Source: Erysipelothrix sp. HDW6A
GTDB lineage: Bacteria > Bacillota_I > Bacilli_A > Erysipelotrichales > Erysipelotrichaceae
Length of the DNA stretch: 64,000 bases
Assembly (NCBI RefSeq): GCF_011400295.1
Contig: NZ_CP049859.1
Location: 1,116,001-1,180,000, forward strand
Direction of reading: 5' to 3'
This document shows positions 56,931 through 64,000 of the stretch, in pieces (within the stretch, counting starts at the first letter, position 1; every line of letters starts with the position of its first letter). The notes under the pieces were generated by a model. The model did no database searches. It saw nothing but the letters and a program-made list of their open reading frames with translations, and was not told the origin of the DNA. The position numbers were made by a program, and so were the translations under genes.

Positions 56931-57971
56931 ATGATTGAGTTTAGAAATGTTTCGAAAACATTCGTGACAGAGTCAAATACTGTGCATGCAGTCCGTGATG
57001 TTTCATTTACAATTCAAGATAAAGAAATATTTGGAGTCATTGGATTTAGTGGAGCAGGAAAAAGTACACTTGTACGTTGCATCAATATGTTAGAACGTCC
57101 AACAAGTGGTGATGTACTCATTAAAGATGTCGTCATTAATGAATTAAGTCCAAAAGAACTTCGAAATCAACGCAAAAAGATAGGAATGATTTTCCAAGGA
57201 TTTAATCTTCTTGAATCACGTACAATATTTGATAATGTTGCATTTCCTTTAAAAGATGAGAAATTACCGAAGAATAAATTGAAGGAAAAAGTAGGAGGGT
57301 TGCTGGAACTCGTTGGTATCAGTGATAAAGCAGATGCCTATCCATCACAGTTATCAGGTGGTCAAAAACAGCGTGTAGCAATCGCAAGGGCTTTAGCAAA
57401 TGATCCTGATATTCTACTATGTGACGAAGCAACATCGGCACTTGATCCGCAAACTACCAAAACAATCCTAAAGCTTTTAAAAGAAGTTAATGTACGCTTA
57501 GGAGTTACAATCGTAATCATTACCCATGAAATGGCAGTAATTAAAGAAATTTGTGACCGTGTCGCGGTTATGGAAGATGGTTATGTTAAAGAGTTAAATA
57601 CAGTCGTTAATATTTTCTCGAATCCAGAGGCTTCTATCACTAAAGATTTCGTTAATAACACAACGAATTTAGAATCATTAAATGAAATTGTAGAAAAGAA
57701 ACCAGAAATATTACAGATTCAAGAGGATCAGCAATTAATTAAACTTAGCTTCCATGGCAGTAATACCAAAGAAGCGCAAATATCTGAAATTAGTTCCAAG
57801 TTTGATGTTAGTGCAAGTATAATCTTCGCAAACGTTGAAATAATACAAGATGAAATTATTGGAACATTAGTAGTTATTCTTACAGGAGATAGAAAAGTAG
57901 AAGCGATACAATACTTAGAAGCACAAGGAACGAATGTTGAGGTGATTGAAAATGTCAGATCTATTAACTAA
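56931..57971 (+). CDS. metN: Methionine ABC transporter ATP-binding protein
   Basis: 346 aa. Walker A GFSGAGKST, signature LSGGQKQR, Walker B ILLCDEATSALD and the H-loop ITHEMAV are intact. The C-terminal NIL domain (residues about 265-345, INRL-like sensor that binds L-Met and inhibits transport) is present. The Met T-box upstream and metI/metQ downstream make the substrate methionine. It overlaps metI by 20 nt. Confidence 0.95.
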   Translation: MIEFRNVSKTFVTESNTVHAVRDVSFTIQDKEIFGVIGFSGAGKSTLVRCINMLERPTSGDVLIKDVVINELSPKELRNQRKKIGMIFQGFNLLESRTIFDNVAFPLKDEKLPKNKLKEKVGGLLELVGISDKADAYPSQLSGGQKQRVAIARALANDPDILLCDEATSALDPQTTKTILKLLKEVNVRLGVTIVIITHEMAVIKEICDRVAVMEDGYVKELNTVVNIFSNPEASITKDFVNNTTNLESLNEIVEKKPEILQIQEDQQLIKLSFHGSNTKEAQISEISSKFDVSASIIFANVEIIQDEIIGTLVVILTGDRKVEAIQYLEAQGTNVEVIENVRSIN

Positions 57972-58632
57972 ATATTTGCCAAATGTCATTAAGATGCAAG
58001 ACATGTATTTTAAAGCAATTCAGCAGACAGCTTATATGATGCTTTATAGTAGCATTTTCTCATTATCAATTGGCTTAGTTCTAGGAGTTGTATTGGTTGT
58101 TACACGTGAAGGTGGAATCTTAGAAAATAAGTATATCTATCACTCACTTGATAAGATAAGTAATGTGTTCAGATCAGTACCATTTATTATCTTAATTACA
58201 GGTATTCTACCATTAACTCGAATCTTAATAGGAGTCGGAATTGGTGCAAAAGCAACAATCTTCCCATTGACTCTAGGTTGCGTGCCATTCTTCATGAGAC
58301 AGGTAGATATGGCATTATCAGATATTGATCCTGGTCTTATCGAAGCGGCAGAATCAATGGGATTGTCTCCGTTCAAAATTATTACACGCGTTTATATTAA
58401 AGAAAGTATTCCAGCGCTTGTACGTTCAGTAACGATTACACTGGTAAGTCTATTAGGACTTACAGCGATGGCAGGAACAGTTGGAGGCGGAGGATTGGGT
58501 GACTTTGCGGTAAACGTAGGACATGCTCGAAACTTTAACGACATCATTTATGTATCTGTTATTACAATTTTAGTAATAGTAACGCTTATTCAAGGAATTG
58601 GAAATTTAGTTATTAAGAAAGTTCAACATTAA
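57952..58632 (+). CDS. metI: Methionine ABC transporter permease
   Basis: 226 aa, five membrane segments. The EAA loop EAAESMGLSPFKIITRVYIKES contacts MetN. The ATG at 57952 is preceded by GAGGTG and lies within the end of metN. A TTG two codons earlier is less likely. It imports L- and probably D-methionine with MetN and MetQ. Confidence 0.95.
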   Translation: MSDLLTKYLPNVIKMQDMYFKAIQQTAYMMLYSSIFSLSIGLVLGVVLVVTREGGILENKYIYHSLDKISNVFRSVPFIILITGILPLTRILIGVGIGAKATIFPLTLGCVPFFMRQVDMALSDIDPGLIEAAESMGLSPFKIITRVYIKESIPALVRSVTITLVSLLGLTAMAGTVGGGGLGDFAVNVGHARNFNDIIYVSVITILVIVTLIQGIGNLVIKKVQH

Positions 58633-58643
58633 GGAGAAAGAAC

Positions 58644-59444
58644 ATGAAAAAAATATTATTAGTTGCATTAAGTCTATTAGTTTTAGTAGGTTGTTCAAGT
58701 AAATCAAGTACTGAAAAAGAATTAACGACTGTTAAAGTAGGTATTGTAGGTACTGATTCAGTTGTATGGAATTACGTTAAAGAAGAAGCTGCAAAAGAAG
58801 GTATCACAGTTGAAGTTGTTGCATTTAGTGACTATAAAATGCCAAATGCTGCACTACACTCAAAAGAATTACAATTAAATGCTTTCCAACACCAAGTGTA
58901 TTTAGAGAATGAAATTGAAAGTTTTGGATACAATATTTCAGAAATTGGAAAAACTTATATTGCTCCTTTAGGAATCTATTCAAAGAAACTTACAAGTTTA
59001 AAAGACCTTAACGATGGTGACAAAATTGCGATTCCTAACGATGTTACCAATGGTGGTCGTGCACTACAATTATTACAAGCAAACGGACTTATTAAATTAA
59101 ATGATGCGAAATTCCCTACATTAAATGATATTGTTGAGAATCCTCGTAAATTTGAAATCATTGAATTAGCTGCAGCAATCATTCCAGGGGCTCTTCCAGA
59201 TGTAGCTGTTGCTGCAATTAACTCAGGTATTGCAGTAGATTCAGGATTAAACCCATCTTCAGATGCTATCGCAATTGAGCAAGTAGATGTTTCAGCAGAT
59301 AACCCATACGTAAACTTAATAGCTGTACATAATGATTACAAAAATGATCCAGCAATTAAGAAGATTTTAGAAATCTTCCATACTGACAAAGTAAAAGAAT
59401 TGGTTATTGAAGATAGTAAAGGTGCTTATTTACCGGTCTGGTAA
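58644..59444 (+). CDS. metQ: Methionine-binding lipoprotein MetQ (NlpA family)
   Basis: 266 aa. The lipoprotein signal ends at LLVLVGC (lipobox Cys17). The NLPA fold motifs are VKVGIVGTDSVVWNYV, LNAFQHQVYLENE, GIYSKKLTSLKDL, KIAIPNDVTNGGRALQLL and PYVNLIAV. It captures methionine at the outer face of the membrane and delivers it to MetI-MetN. RBS AAGGAG. Confidence 0.95.
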   Translation: MKKILLVALSLLVLVGCSSKSSTEKELTTVKVGIVGTDSVVWNYVKEEAAKEGITVEVVAFSDYKMPNAALHSKELQLNAFQHQVYLENEIESFGYNISEIGKTYIAPLGIYSKKLTSLKDLNDGDKIAIPNDVTNGGRALQLLQANGLIKLNDAKFPTLNDIVENPRKFEIIELAAAIIPGALPDVAVAAINSGIAVDSGLNPSSDAIAIEQVDVSADNPYVNLIAVHNDYKNDPAIKKILEIFHTDKVKELVIEDSKGAYLPVW

Positions 59445-59464
59445 TAAGCAATATCAAGTTTTAC

Positions 59465-59950
59465 TTGGAAAATCAGTTCTCAGTTAGAAGATTCAGTCAG
59501 GGAGATGAAGAAACACTTGTTCAGGTTATTAGAGAAAACCTAACACAGATCAATCAACATGATTATGGTATTGAAAGCATGAACGAGCTTGCCGTAAGCT
59601 TCACACCACAGAAAATACTAAGGCAATCTTTGCTAGGTAATATGTATGTGGGTGTTGATGATGATACGAATGAAGTCATTGCTTGCGTAACAATTGCACC
59701 ATTCTTCGAATCAAAGACAGAATCGATTCTCTTATCATTCTTTGTGGATGTGAGATACCATCGAAAAGGTATTGGTAGGTTGTTGTTTAATGCGATAAAA
59801 AATGATTCATATTATCTAAGAGCACGACGTATTGAAGTTCCTTCGTCACTCTATGCAGAAAAGTTTTATCTCAAACTAGGGTTTGAGTATAAAAATAAAA
59901 TCAGAAGCTTAGATTCACAGAATTATGTTCGTATGGAAATTTTAAGGTAG
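59465..59950 (+). CDS. GNAT family N-acetyltransferase
   Basis: 161 aa. SFFVDVRYHRKGIGRLLFNAI carries the GNAT acetyl-CoA-binding motif A (RxxGxG/A-like RKGIGR), and the C-terminal FYLKLGFEYKNKIRS is typical. The substrate is unknown. The start is uncertain: the TTG at 59465 gives the natural N-terminus but has no clear RBS, and no better start exists in the 20 nt after metQ. It may be co-transcribed with metQ and thus belong to the Met regulon. Confidence 0.8.
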   Translation: MENQFSVRRFSQGDEETLVQVIRENLTQINQHDYGIESMNELAVSFTPQKILRQSLLGNMYVGVDDDTNEVIACVTIAPFFESKTESILLSFFVDVRYHRKGIGRLLFNAIKNDSYYLRARRIEVPSSLYAEKFYLKLGFEYKNKIRSLDSQNYVRMEILR

Positions 59951-59961
59951 AATTAAATTGC

Positions 59962-59989
59962 TTGATTATTTAGCATAAAAAGATATAAT
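59962..59989 (+). promoter_or_regulatory. Sigma-A promoter of the thrS T-box transcript
   Basis: TTGATT, a 16-nt spacer and TATAAT give a start near 59996. Confidence 0.75.
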
Positions 59990-59995
59990 AGTATC

Positions 59996-60207
59996 ATAAA
60001 CATTGATAAGGACATGAGTATTAGATATCCGAACTAGAGAGTGAAGCGCTTGGTGAAAGCTTCTCGTAGGAATTAATGCTTACCACCTTGGAGTTGAATT
60101 TTCGAAAAAATTCCGTAGCTGGCGTTAACAGAAATGAAGTGCACTTATGTGAATAAAGGTGGTACCGCGATAGCTCGTCCTTTGGATTAGCTTTTGCGGT
60201 ATTTTTA
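59996..60207 (+). promoter_or_regulatory. T-box riboswitch leader of thrS, specifier ACC (tRNA-Thr)
   Basis: Stem I has the AGAGAG-type bulge. The specifier ACC is at 60082-60084, followed by ACCTTGGAG. The canonical T-box AGGTGGTACCGCG is at 60157-60169 and the terminator is TACCGC...GCGGTA (60163-60201) with a T tail. Uncharged tRNA-Thr relieves termination. A textbook thrS leader. Confidence 0.96.
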
Positions 60208-60227
60208 TATTAGAAAGAAGGATTGAC

Positions 60228-61979
60228 ATGATTAATATTAAAGAAGACCCACAATTAAATGTATTGAATCACTCTTCAGCTCACTTATTAGCTCAAGCAG
60301 TTAAACGTCTTTACCCTCAAGCAAAATTCTGGGTAGGTCCTGTAATTGAAGATGGGTTCTATTATGATATGGATTTAGGGGATGTAAAACTTACAGAAGA
60401 AGACTTACCAAAAATTGAATCAATGATGCGTAAGATCTCTAAGGAAGATAAACGAATTTCAAGAATTGAACTTTCAAAAGCTGAAGCACTTGATATGTTC
60501 AAAGATGATGAATACAAGCTCGACATCATCAACAATCTTCCTGAAGAAGATGTAATTTCAGCATACCAACAAGCAGAATTTGTAGACTTATGTCGTGGTC
60601 CTCACGTTGAGTCCACAAAGAAAATGAAACATTTTAAATTGCTCAAAGTTTCTGGTGCTTACTGGAAAGGCGATGCTAAGAACAAAATGCTTCAACGTGT
60701 TTATGGTATTACTTTTGAAACAAAAGAAGAGTTGGATCAATATTTAGAATGGCTAGAAGCAGCTAAACTTAGAGATCATAAAAAGATTGGTCGAGAAATG
60801 GGACTATTCATGATGAGTGAGTACGGTCCTGGTTTCCCATTCTGGTTACCTAATGGAATGAAGTTAAGACAAGCACTTGAATCATGGTATCATGAAGTCC
60901 ACATTCGTCGTGGCTATGATTTCCTACAAACACCAATTATGTTGAATAAAGAGTTGTGGGAAATTTCTGGACACTGGGGTAATTACAATGACAACATGTA
61001 TACTTCAATCATTGATGATCGTGACTTTGCAATTAAACCAATGAACTGTCCTGGTGGAATCTTAGCGTATAAGAACGGTTTACACTCATACCGTGATCTA
61101 CCAATTCGATTAGCAGAGATGGGACATGTTCACCGTCACGAAGCAAGTGGAGCATTAAATGGACTCTTTAGAGTTCGTGCGTTTACACAAGATGATGCTC
61201 ATATTTTCTTAACAGAAGATCAATTGCAAAGCGAAATTATTGAAATCCTTGATTTCATTGATGAAATTTATTCAGTATTTGGATTAAGTTACACAATCGA
61301 ATTATCAACACGTCCTGAAGATAAATACATTGGAGAAATTGAAGTGTGGGATCGTTCAGAACTTGCACTTGAAAATGCAATGAAAGCAGCTGGTCGTGAT
61401 TACAAGATTAATGAGGGAGATGGTGCATTCTATGGACCAAAACTTGACTTTAAAGTTCGTGACTCATTAAACCGTGTATGGCAATGTGGAACTGTACAAT
61501 TAGATATGAACTTACCAGAACGTTTCGACATCTCATATGTTGATGCGCAAGGTCAAAAACAACGTCCAATTATGTTACACCGTGCAATCTTTGGTTCGAT
61601 TGAACGTTTTATTGGTATTCTTATTGAACACTTTGCAGGGGGCTTCCCAGTATGGATGGCACCACAACAAGTTGAGATTATTCCAGTTAATACAGAGTTC
61701 CATTTAGATTATGCATACGAAGTTGAAGGACTCTTAAAAGATATGGGCGTTAGAGCTCACGTTGATGCTCGTAATGAAAAACTTGGATATCGTTTAAGAG
61801 AAGCACAGACAAATAAGATTCCTCACCAAATCATTATCGGTGATAAGGAAATCGAAAGTCGTGGCATTAACTTACGTCGTTATGGCGAGCGTGCACAAAA
61901 TCCATTTGCTTTAGATGCATATCTTGAACTATTAGCAAAAGAAATTGAAAACAAAGAAATTCATGAAATTAAAGAATAG
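60228..61979 (+). CDS. thrS: Threonyl-tRNA synthetase lacking the TGS domain
   Basis: 583 aa. It starts almost directly with the N2 editing domain (NHSSAHLLAQAVKRLYP, then CRGPHV, whose Cys/His help hydrolyse Ser-tRNA-Thr). The class II catalytic core has MNCPGGILAYKN, RLAEMGHVHRHEASGALNGLFRVR and the motif 3 LHRAIFGSIERF, and the anticodon domain follows. The ~60-residue N1/TGS domain of full-length ThrRS (about 640 aa) is missing; the T-box terminator lies just upstream, so no longer start is possible. RBS AAGAAGGA. Confidence 0.96.
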   Translation: MINIKEDPQLNVLNHSSAHLLAQAVKRLYPQAKFWVGPVIEDGFYYDMDLGDVKLTEEDLPKIESMMRKISKEDKRISRIELSKAEALDMFKDDEYKLDIINNLPEEDVISAYQQAEFVDLCRGPHVESTKKMKHFKLLKVSGAYWKGDAKNKMLQRVYGITFETKEELDQYLEWLEAAKLRDHKKIGREMGLFMMSEYGPGFPFWLPNGMKLRQALESWYHEVHIRRGYDFLQTPIMLNKELWEISGHWGNYNDNMYTSIIDDRDFAIKPMNCPGGILAYKNGLHSYRDLPIRLAEMGHVHRHEASGALNGLFRVRAFTQDDAHIFLTEDQLQSEIIEILDFIDEIYSVFGLSYTIELSTRPEDKYIGEIEVWDRSELALENAMKAAGRDYKINEGDGAFYGPKLDFKVRDSLNRVWQCGTVQLDMNLPERFDISYVDAQGQKQRPIMLHRAIFGSIERFIGILIEHFAGGFPVWMAPQQVEIIPVNTEFHLDYAYEVEGLLKDMGVRAHVDARNEKLGYRLREAQTNKIPHQIIIGDKEIESRGINLRRYGERAQNPFALDAYLELLAKEIENKEIHEIKE

Positions 61980-62001
61980 ACTCCACTTGGAGTCTTTTTT
62001 T
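61978..62001 (+). terminator. Intrinsic terminator after thrS
   Basis: AGACTCC / GGAGTCT stem, 4-nt loop and seven T's. Confidence 0.88.
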
Positions 62002-62041
62002 ATGAAGAGTTTGTGAACTCGATAATTTTATTAAAAAAATA

Positions 62042-62070
62042 TTGACATGAAAAAGCAGATAAAATAAAAT
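62042..62070 (+). promoter_or_regulatory. Sigma-A promoter of purB-purA
   Basis: TTGACA, 17-nt spacer, TAAAAT; start expected near 62077. Confidence 0.85.
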
Positions 62071-62076
62071 AATAAA

Positions 62077-62151
62077 GTGCTTTTTCTGGTTGAAAAGCTG
62101 AAGAAACCATTCAGGTTTTAAGCAAAGGGGTAACATGTTTACCCCTTTTTC
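62077..62151 (+). promoter_or_regulatory. purB 5' leader ending in an intrinsic terminator (putative attenuator)
   Basis: The roughly 75-nt leader holds short alternative stems: GCTTTT/AAAAGC, CTGAA/TTCAG and AAACC/GGTTT, the last two mutually exclusive. A 10-bp terminator hairpin follows (AAAGGGGTAA / TTACCCCTTT, 62124-62148) with a T tail. It stands between a strong promoter and the purB RBS, so conditional termination is likely. I do not recognise a known riboswitch class. The hairpin loop contains an ATG in frame with purB. Confidence 0.6.
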
Positions 62152-62170
62152 TATTCTTAAGGAGGAATTG

Positions 62171-63595
62171 ATGTCACGAAATATATACGATTCACCGTTG
62201 TCAAAACGGTATGCAGGTAGCGAAATGAAGTATATCTTCTCGGAAGATAAAAAGTTTAAGACATGGCGTCGTTTGTGGATAGCATTAGCAGAAGCTGAGA
62301 AATCATTAGGTTTGCCTATTACGCAAGAACAAATTGATGAACTCAAAGCGTATCAAGACGACATTAACTATGAGGTAGCTGAAGCTCGTGAGCGTGAGGT
62401 AAGACACGATGTAATGAGTCATGTTTATGCTTATGGTGTACAGTGTCCTAAAGCGGCTCCTATCATTCATTTGGGTGCTACATCTTGTTATGTAGGGGAT
62501 AATACTGATCTCATATTAATGCATGAAGCATTAGTCTTAGTAAAGGAAGGAATTCTAGCGACAATTCAGGAACTTGCTATATTTGCAGAAAAATATTCAG
62601 AGCTACCTTGTCTTGGATTTACGCACTTCCAAGCGGCTCAACCAACGACGGTAGGAAAAAGAGCAACACTATGGATACAGGATTTGCTTTTTGACTTAGA
62701 TGATGTAGAATATCAACTTTCAAAAACAAAACTATTAGGTTCAAAAGGAACAACCGGAACCCAAGCTAGTTTTATGGAGTTATTTGAAGGTGATTATGAA
62801 AAAGTAAAAGAGTGTGATGTTCTCATTGCTAAGAAGATGGGATATGACAATGTAATTTCCGTATCAGGGCAGACGTATACTCGAAAAATAGACAGTCAGG
62901 TCTTAAATGTCTTGAGTGGTATTGCGCAGAGTGCTGCAAAATTCTCTAATGATATTAGACTCCTACAACATTTGAAAGAAATCGAAGAACCTTTTGAGAA
63001 AAATCAAATTGGCTCTTCTGCAATGGCATACAAGCGCAACCCAATGCGAAGTGAACGAATTGCTGGCTTAGCTCGTTATGTAATAGCAGATAGTCTTAAT
63101 CCTTCTATTACAGCAGCAACACAATGGTTTGAAAGAACTTTAGATGATTCAGCAAACAAGCGTATTAGTATACCTGAAGCATTTTTAGCAGTTGATGGTA
63201 TTTTACGATTGTATGCAAATGTTGCCAGTGGATTAGTAGTTTACCCAAAAGTAATTCAAAAGAATTTAGAAAACGAGTTACCTTTTATGGCAACCGAGAA
63301 TATTATTATGGATGCTGTAAAGAAAGGTGGAGATCGTCAAGAACTACATGAAAGAATCCGTGTTCACTCAATGGAAGCAGGGCGATTGGTTAAACAAGAG
63401 GGATTGAAGAACGACCTATTATCAAGAATTCTTAATGATCCTATTTTCGAAATCAATGAAGAAGAATTAGAAGAAATAATGAAACCAGAAAACTTTGTGG
63501 GCTGTGCTCCACAACAAACTCGTGATTTCTTGGAAAGAGAAGTTTTTCCAAGAATATCGACACTAAAAAACAAACAAGAAGACATCATAATATAG
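62171..63595 (+). CDS. purB: Adenylosuccinate lyase
   Basis: 474 aa. The fumarase/aspartase-superfamily signature is IGSSAMAYKRNPMRSERI, with HLGATSCYVGDNTDLILM and LGFTHFQAAQPTTVGKR as substrate-binding motifs. It is the long form of PurB, closer in length to the eukaryotic type than to the ~430-aa Bacillus enzyme. It cleaves SAICAR and adenylosuccinate. I chose the ATG at 62171, with AAGGAGG before it; an upstream in-frame ATG at 62135 lies in the terminator loop. Immediately before purA. Confidence 0.93.
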   Translation: MSRNIYDSPLSKRYAGSEMKYIFSEDKKFKTWRRLWIALAEAEKSLGLPITQEQIDELKAYQDDINYEVAEAREREVRHDVMSHVYAYGVQCPKAAPIIHLGATSCYVGDNTDLILMHEALVLVKEGILATIQELAIFAEKYSELPCLGFTHFQAAQPTTVGKRATLWIQDLLFDLDDVEYQLSKTKLLGSKGTTGTQASFMELFEGDYEKVKECDVLIAKKMGYDNVISVSGQTYTRKIDSQVLNVLSGIAQSAAKFSNDIRLLQHLKEIEEPFEKNQIGSSAMAYKRNPMRSERIAGLARYVIADSLNPSITAATQWFERTLDDSANKRISIPEAFLAVDGILRLYANVASGLVVYPKVIQKNLENELPFMATENIIMDAVKKGGDRQELHERIRVHSMEAGRLVKQEGLKNDLLSRILNDPIFEINEEELEEIMKPENFVGCAPQQTRDFLEREVFPRISTLKNKQEDIII

Positions 63596-63606
63596 GGGGA
63601 AAACAT

Positions 63607-64000
63607 ATGGTAAAAGCAATAGTAGGTGCCTGTTGGGGCGATGAAGGTAAGGGTAAGATTACAGATATGCTTGCCGATACATCAGATATTGTCGTGAGAT
63701 TTCAAGGAGGGGCAAATGCAGGTCATACAATAATAAATAAGTATGGAAAATTCGCCTTACATCAACTTCCTTCAGGAGTTTTCCATGAGAATATTATTAA
63801 CGTTATTGGTAATGGAGTTGCATTAAGTGTCGAAAACTTGGTAAGTGAAATTGAAGAAATCGTGAGTCGAGGAGTTCCAATGCCTAAGATCGTTGTTTCT
63901 GATCGTTGCCAAATTGTTATGCCATATCACAAAGACTTAGATAGATTAGAAGAAGAGCGATTATCAGATCGTGCTTTTGGATCAACAAAGTCTGGAATTG
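63607..64000 (+). CDS. purA: Adenylosuccinate synthetase, 5' part (3' end outside window)
   Basis: 131 codons are present up to the window end. VKAIVGACWGDEGKGKITDMLA is the PurA N-terminus with the GDEGKGK phosphate loop and catalytic Asp13 equivalent, and GGANAGHTI holds the catalytic His. It makes adenylosuccinate from IMP and Asp using GTP; with PurB, directly upstream by 11 nt, it completes IMP-to-AMP conversion. RBS AGGGGG. Confidence 0.96.
   Translation, partial: MVKAIVGACWGDEGKGKITDMLADTSDIVVRFQGGANAGHTIINKYGKFALHQLPSGVFHENIINVIGNGVALSVENLVSEIEEIVSRGVPMPKIVVSDRCQIVMPYHKDLDRLEEERLSDRAFGSTKSGI

Noticed and set aside
60208-60227. Upstream start giving thrS a TGS domain
   Set aside because: The T-box terminator ends about 20 nt before the ATG and upstream sequence does not encode TGS residues in frame.
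62077-62151. Purine, PRPP or ppGpp riboswitch before purB
   Set aside because: The leader is too short and lacks the conserved junction sequences of these classes, so I left it unassigned.

Overview
The window is a stretch of core chromosome from a low-GC Gram-positive bacterium (Bacillota). The evidence is a set of Firmicutes hallmarks: two T-box leaders, a CIRCE/HrcA heat-shock operon, a murC / ytxG-ytxH-like / ccpA neighbourhood, the helicase-loading pair DnaB-DnaI, PrpC-PrkC with RsgA, RNase J, RqcH and MnmM. The small, AT-rich, tightly packed operons, the LicD protein and the PRD-type regulator fit class Erysipelotrichia, with an Erysipelothrix relative as my best guess. That placement rests on remembered gene content, not on a search. 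I see no rRNA, tRNA, CRISPR array, insertion sequence or prophage.

Layout. 1-3.1 kb: 3' end of murC, then ytxG-like, ytxH-like and ccpA from a promoter carrying a cre-like palindrome. 3.2-7.3 kb: a Nudix hydrolase converging on a minus-strand operon of def, RNase J (broken by one missing base), a metallophosphoesterase-fold protein that has lost its metal ligands, and mnmM. 7.4-13.5 kb: ftsW-rsmD, licD, a P-type ATPase, a small membrane protein and mtnN. 13.6-20.9 kb: hrcA-grpE-dnaK-dnaJ-clpB under CIRCE; dnaJ also carries a one-base frameshift. 21-25.5 kb: a short PRD regulator, a membrane protein with a Cof-type HAD phosphatase, a YgjP-like protein and rqcH. 25.6-34.2 kb: gmk-priA-rsmB-prpC-prkC-rsgA-rpe-thiN, joined mostly by 4-nt overlaps and lacking the rpoZ, coaBC, def and fmt genes found there in Bacillus. 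34.2-42.5 kb: rpmB, ftsA-ftsZ, an old-yellow-enzyme reductase, radC-mreC-mreD, an AI-2E-family membrane protein and a lipoprotein related to zinc-binding proteins.

42.5-48.5 kb: polA-mutM-coaE-dnaB-dnaI, a repair and replication-initiation operon. 48.6-54.4 kb: pfkA-pyk-ROK kinase and two tandem M29 aminopeptidases, linking glycolysis and peptide use. 54.5-60 kb: two small genes, then a methionine T-box (specifier ATG) controlling an M20 amidohydrolase plus metN-metI-metQ. 60-64 kb: a threonine T-box (specifier ACC) controlling a ThrRS without its TGS domain, then purB-purA behind a short leader ending in an intrinsic terminator.

The most notable observations are recurrent losses of metal sites in conserved folds (the RNase J-linked phosphoesterase, one PriA zinc site, the ZnuA-like lipoprotein, the ROK kinase), two frameshifts with the same C-run signature in rnjA and dnaJ, a CIRCE-like element directly before clpB, the T-box-controlled amidohydrolase/methionine importer unit, and the purB attenuator-like leader whose hairpin loop contains an in-frame start codon. 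I found no clearly new multi-gene defence or mobile system.
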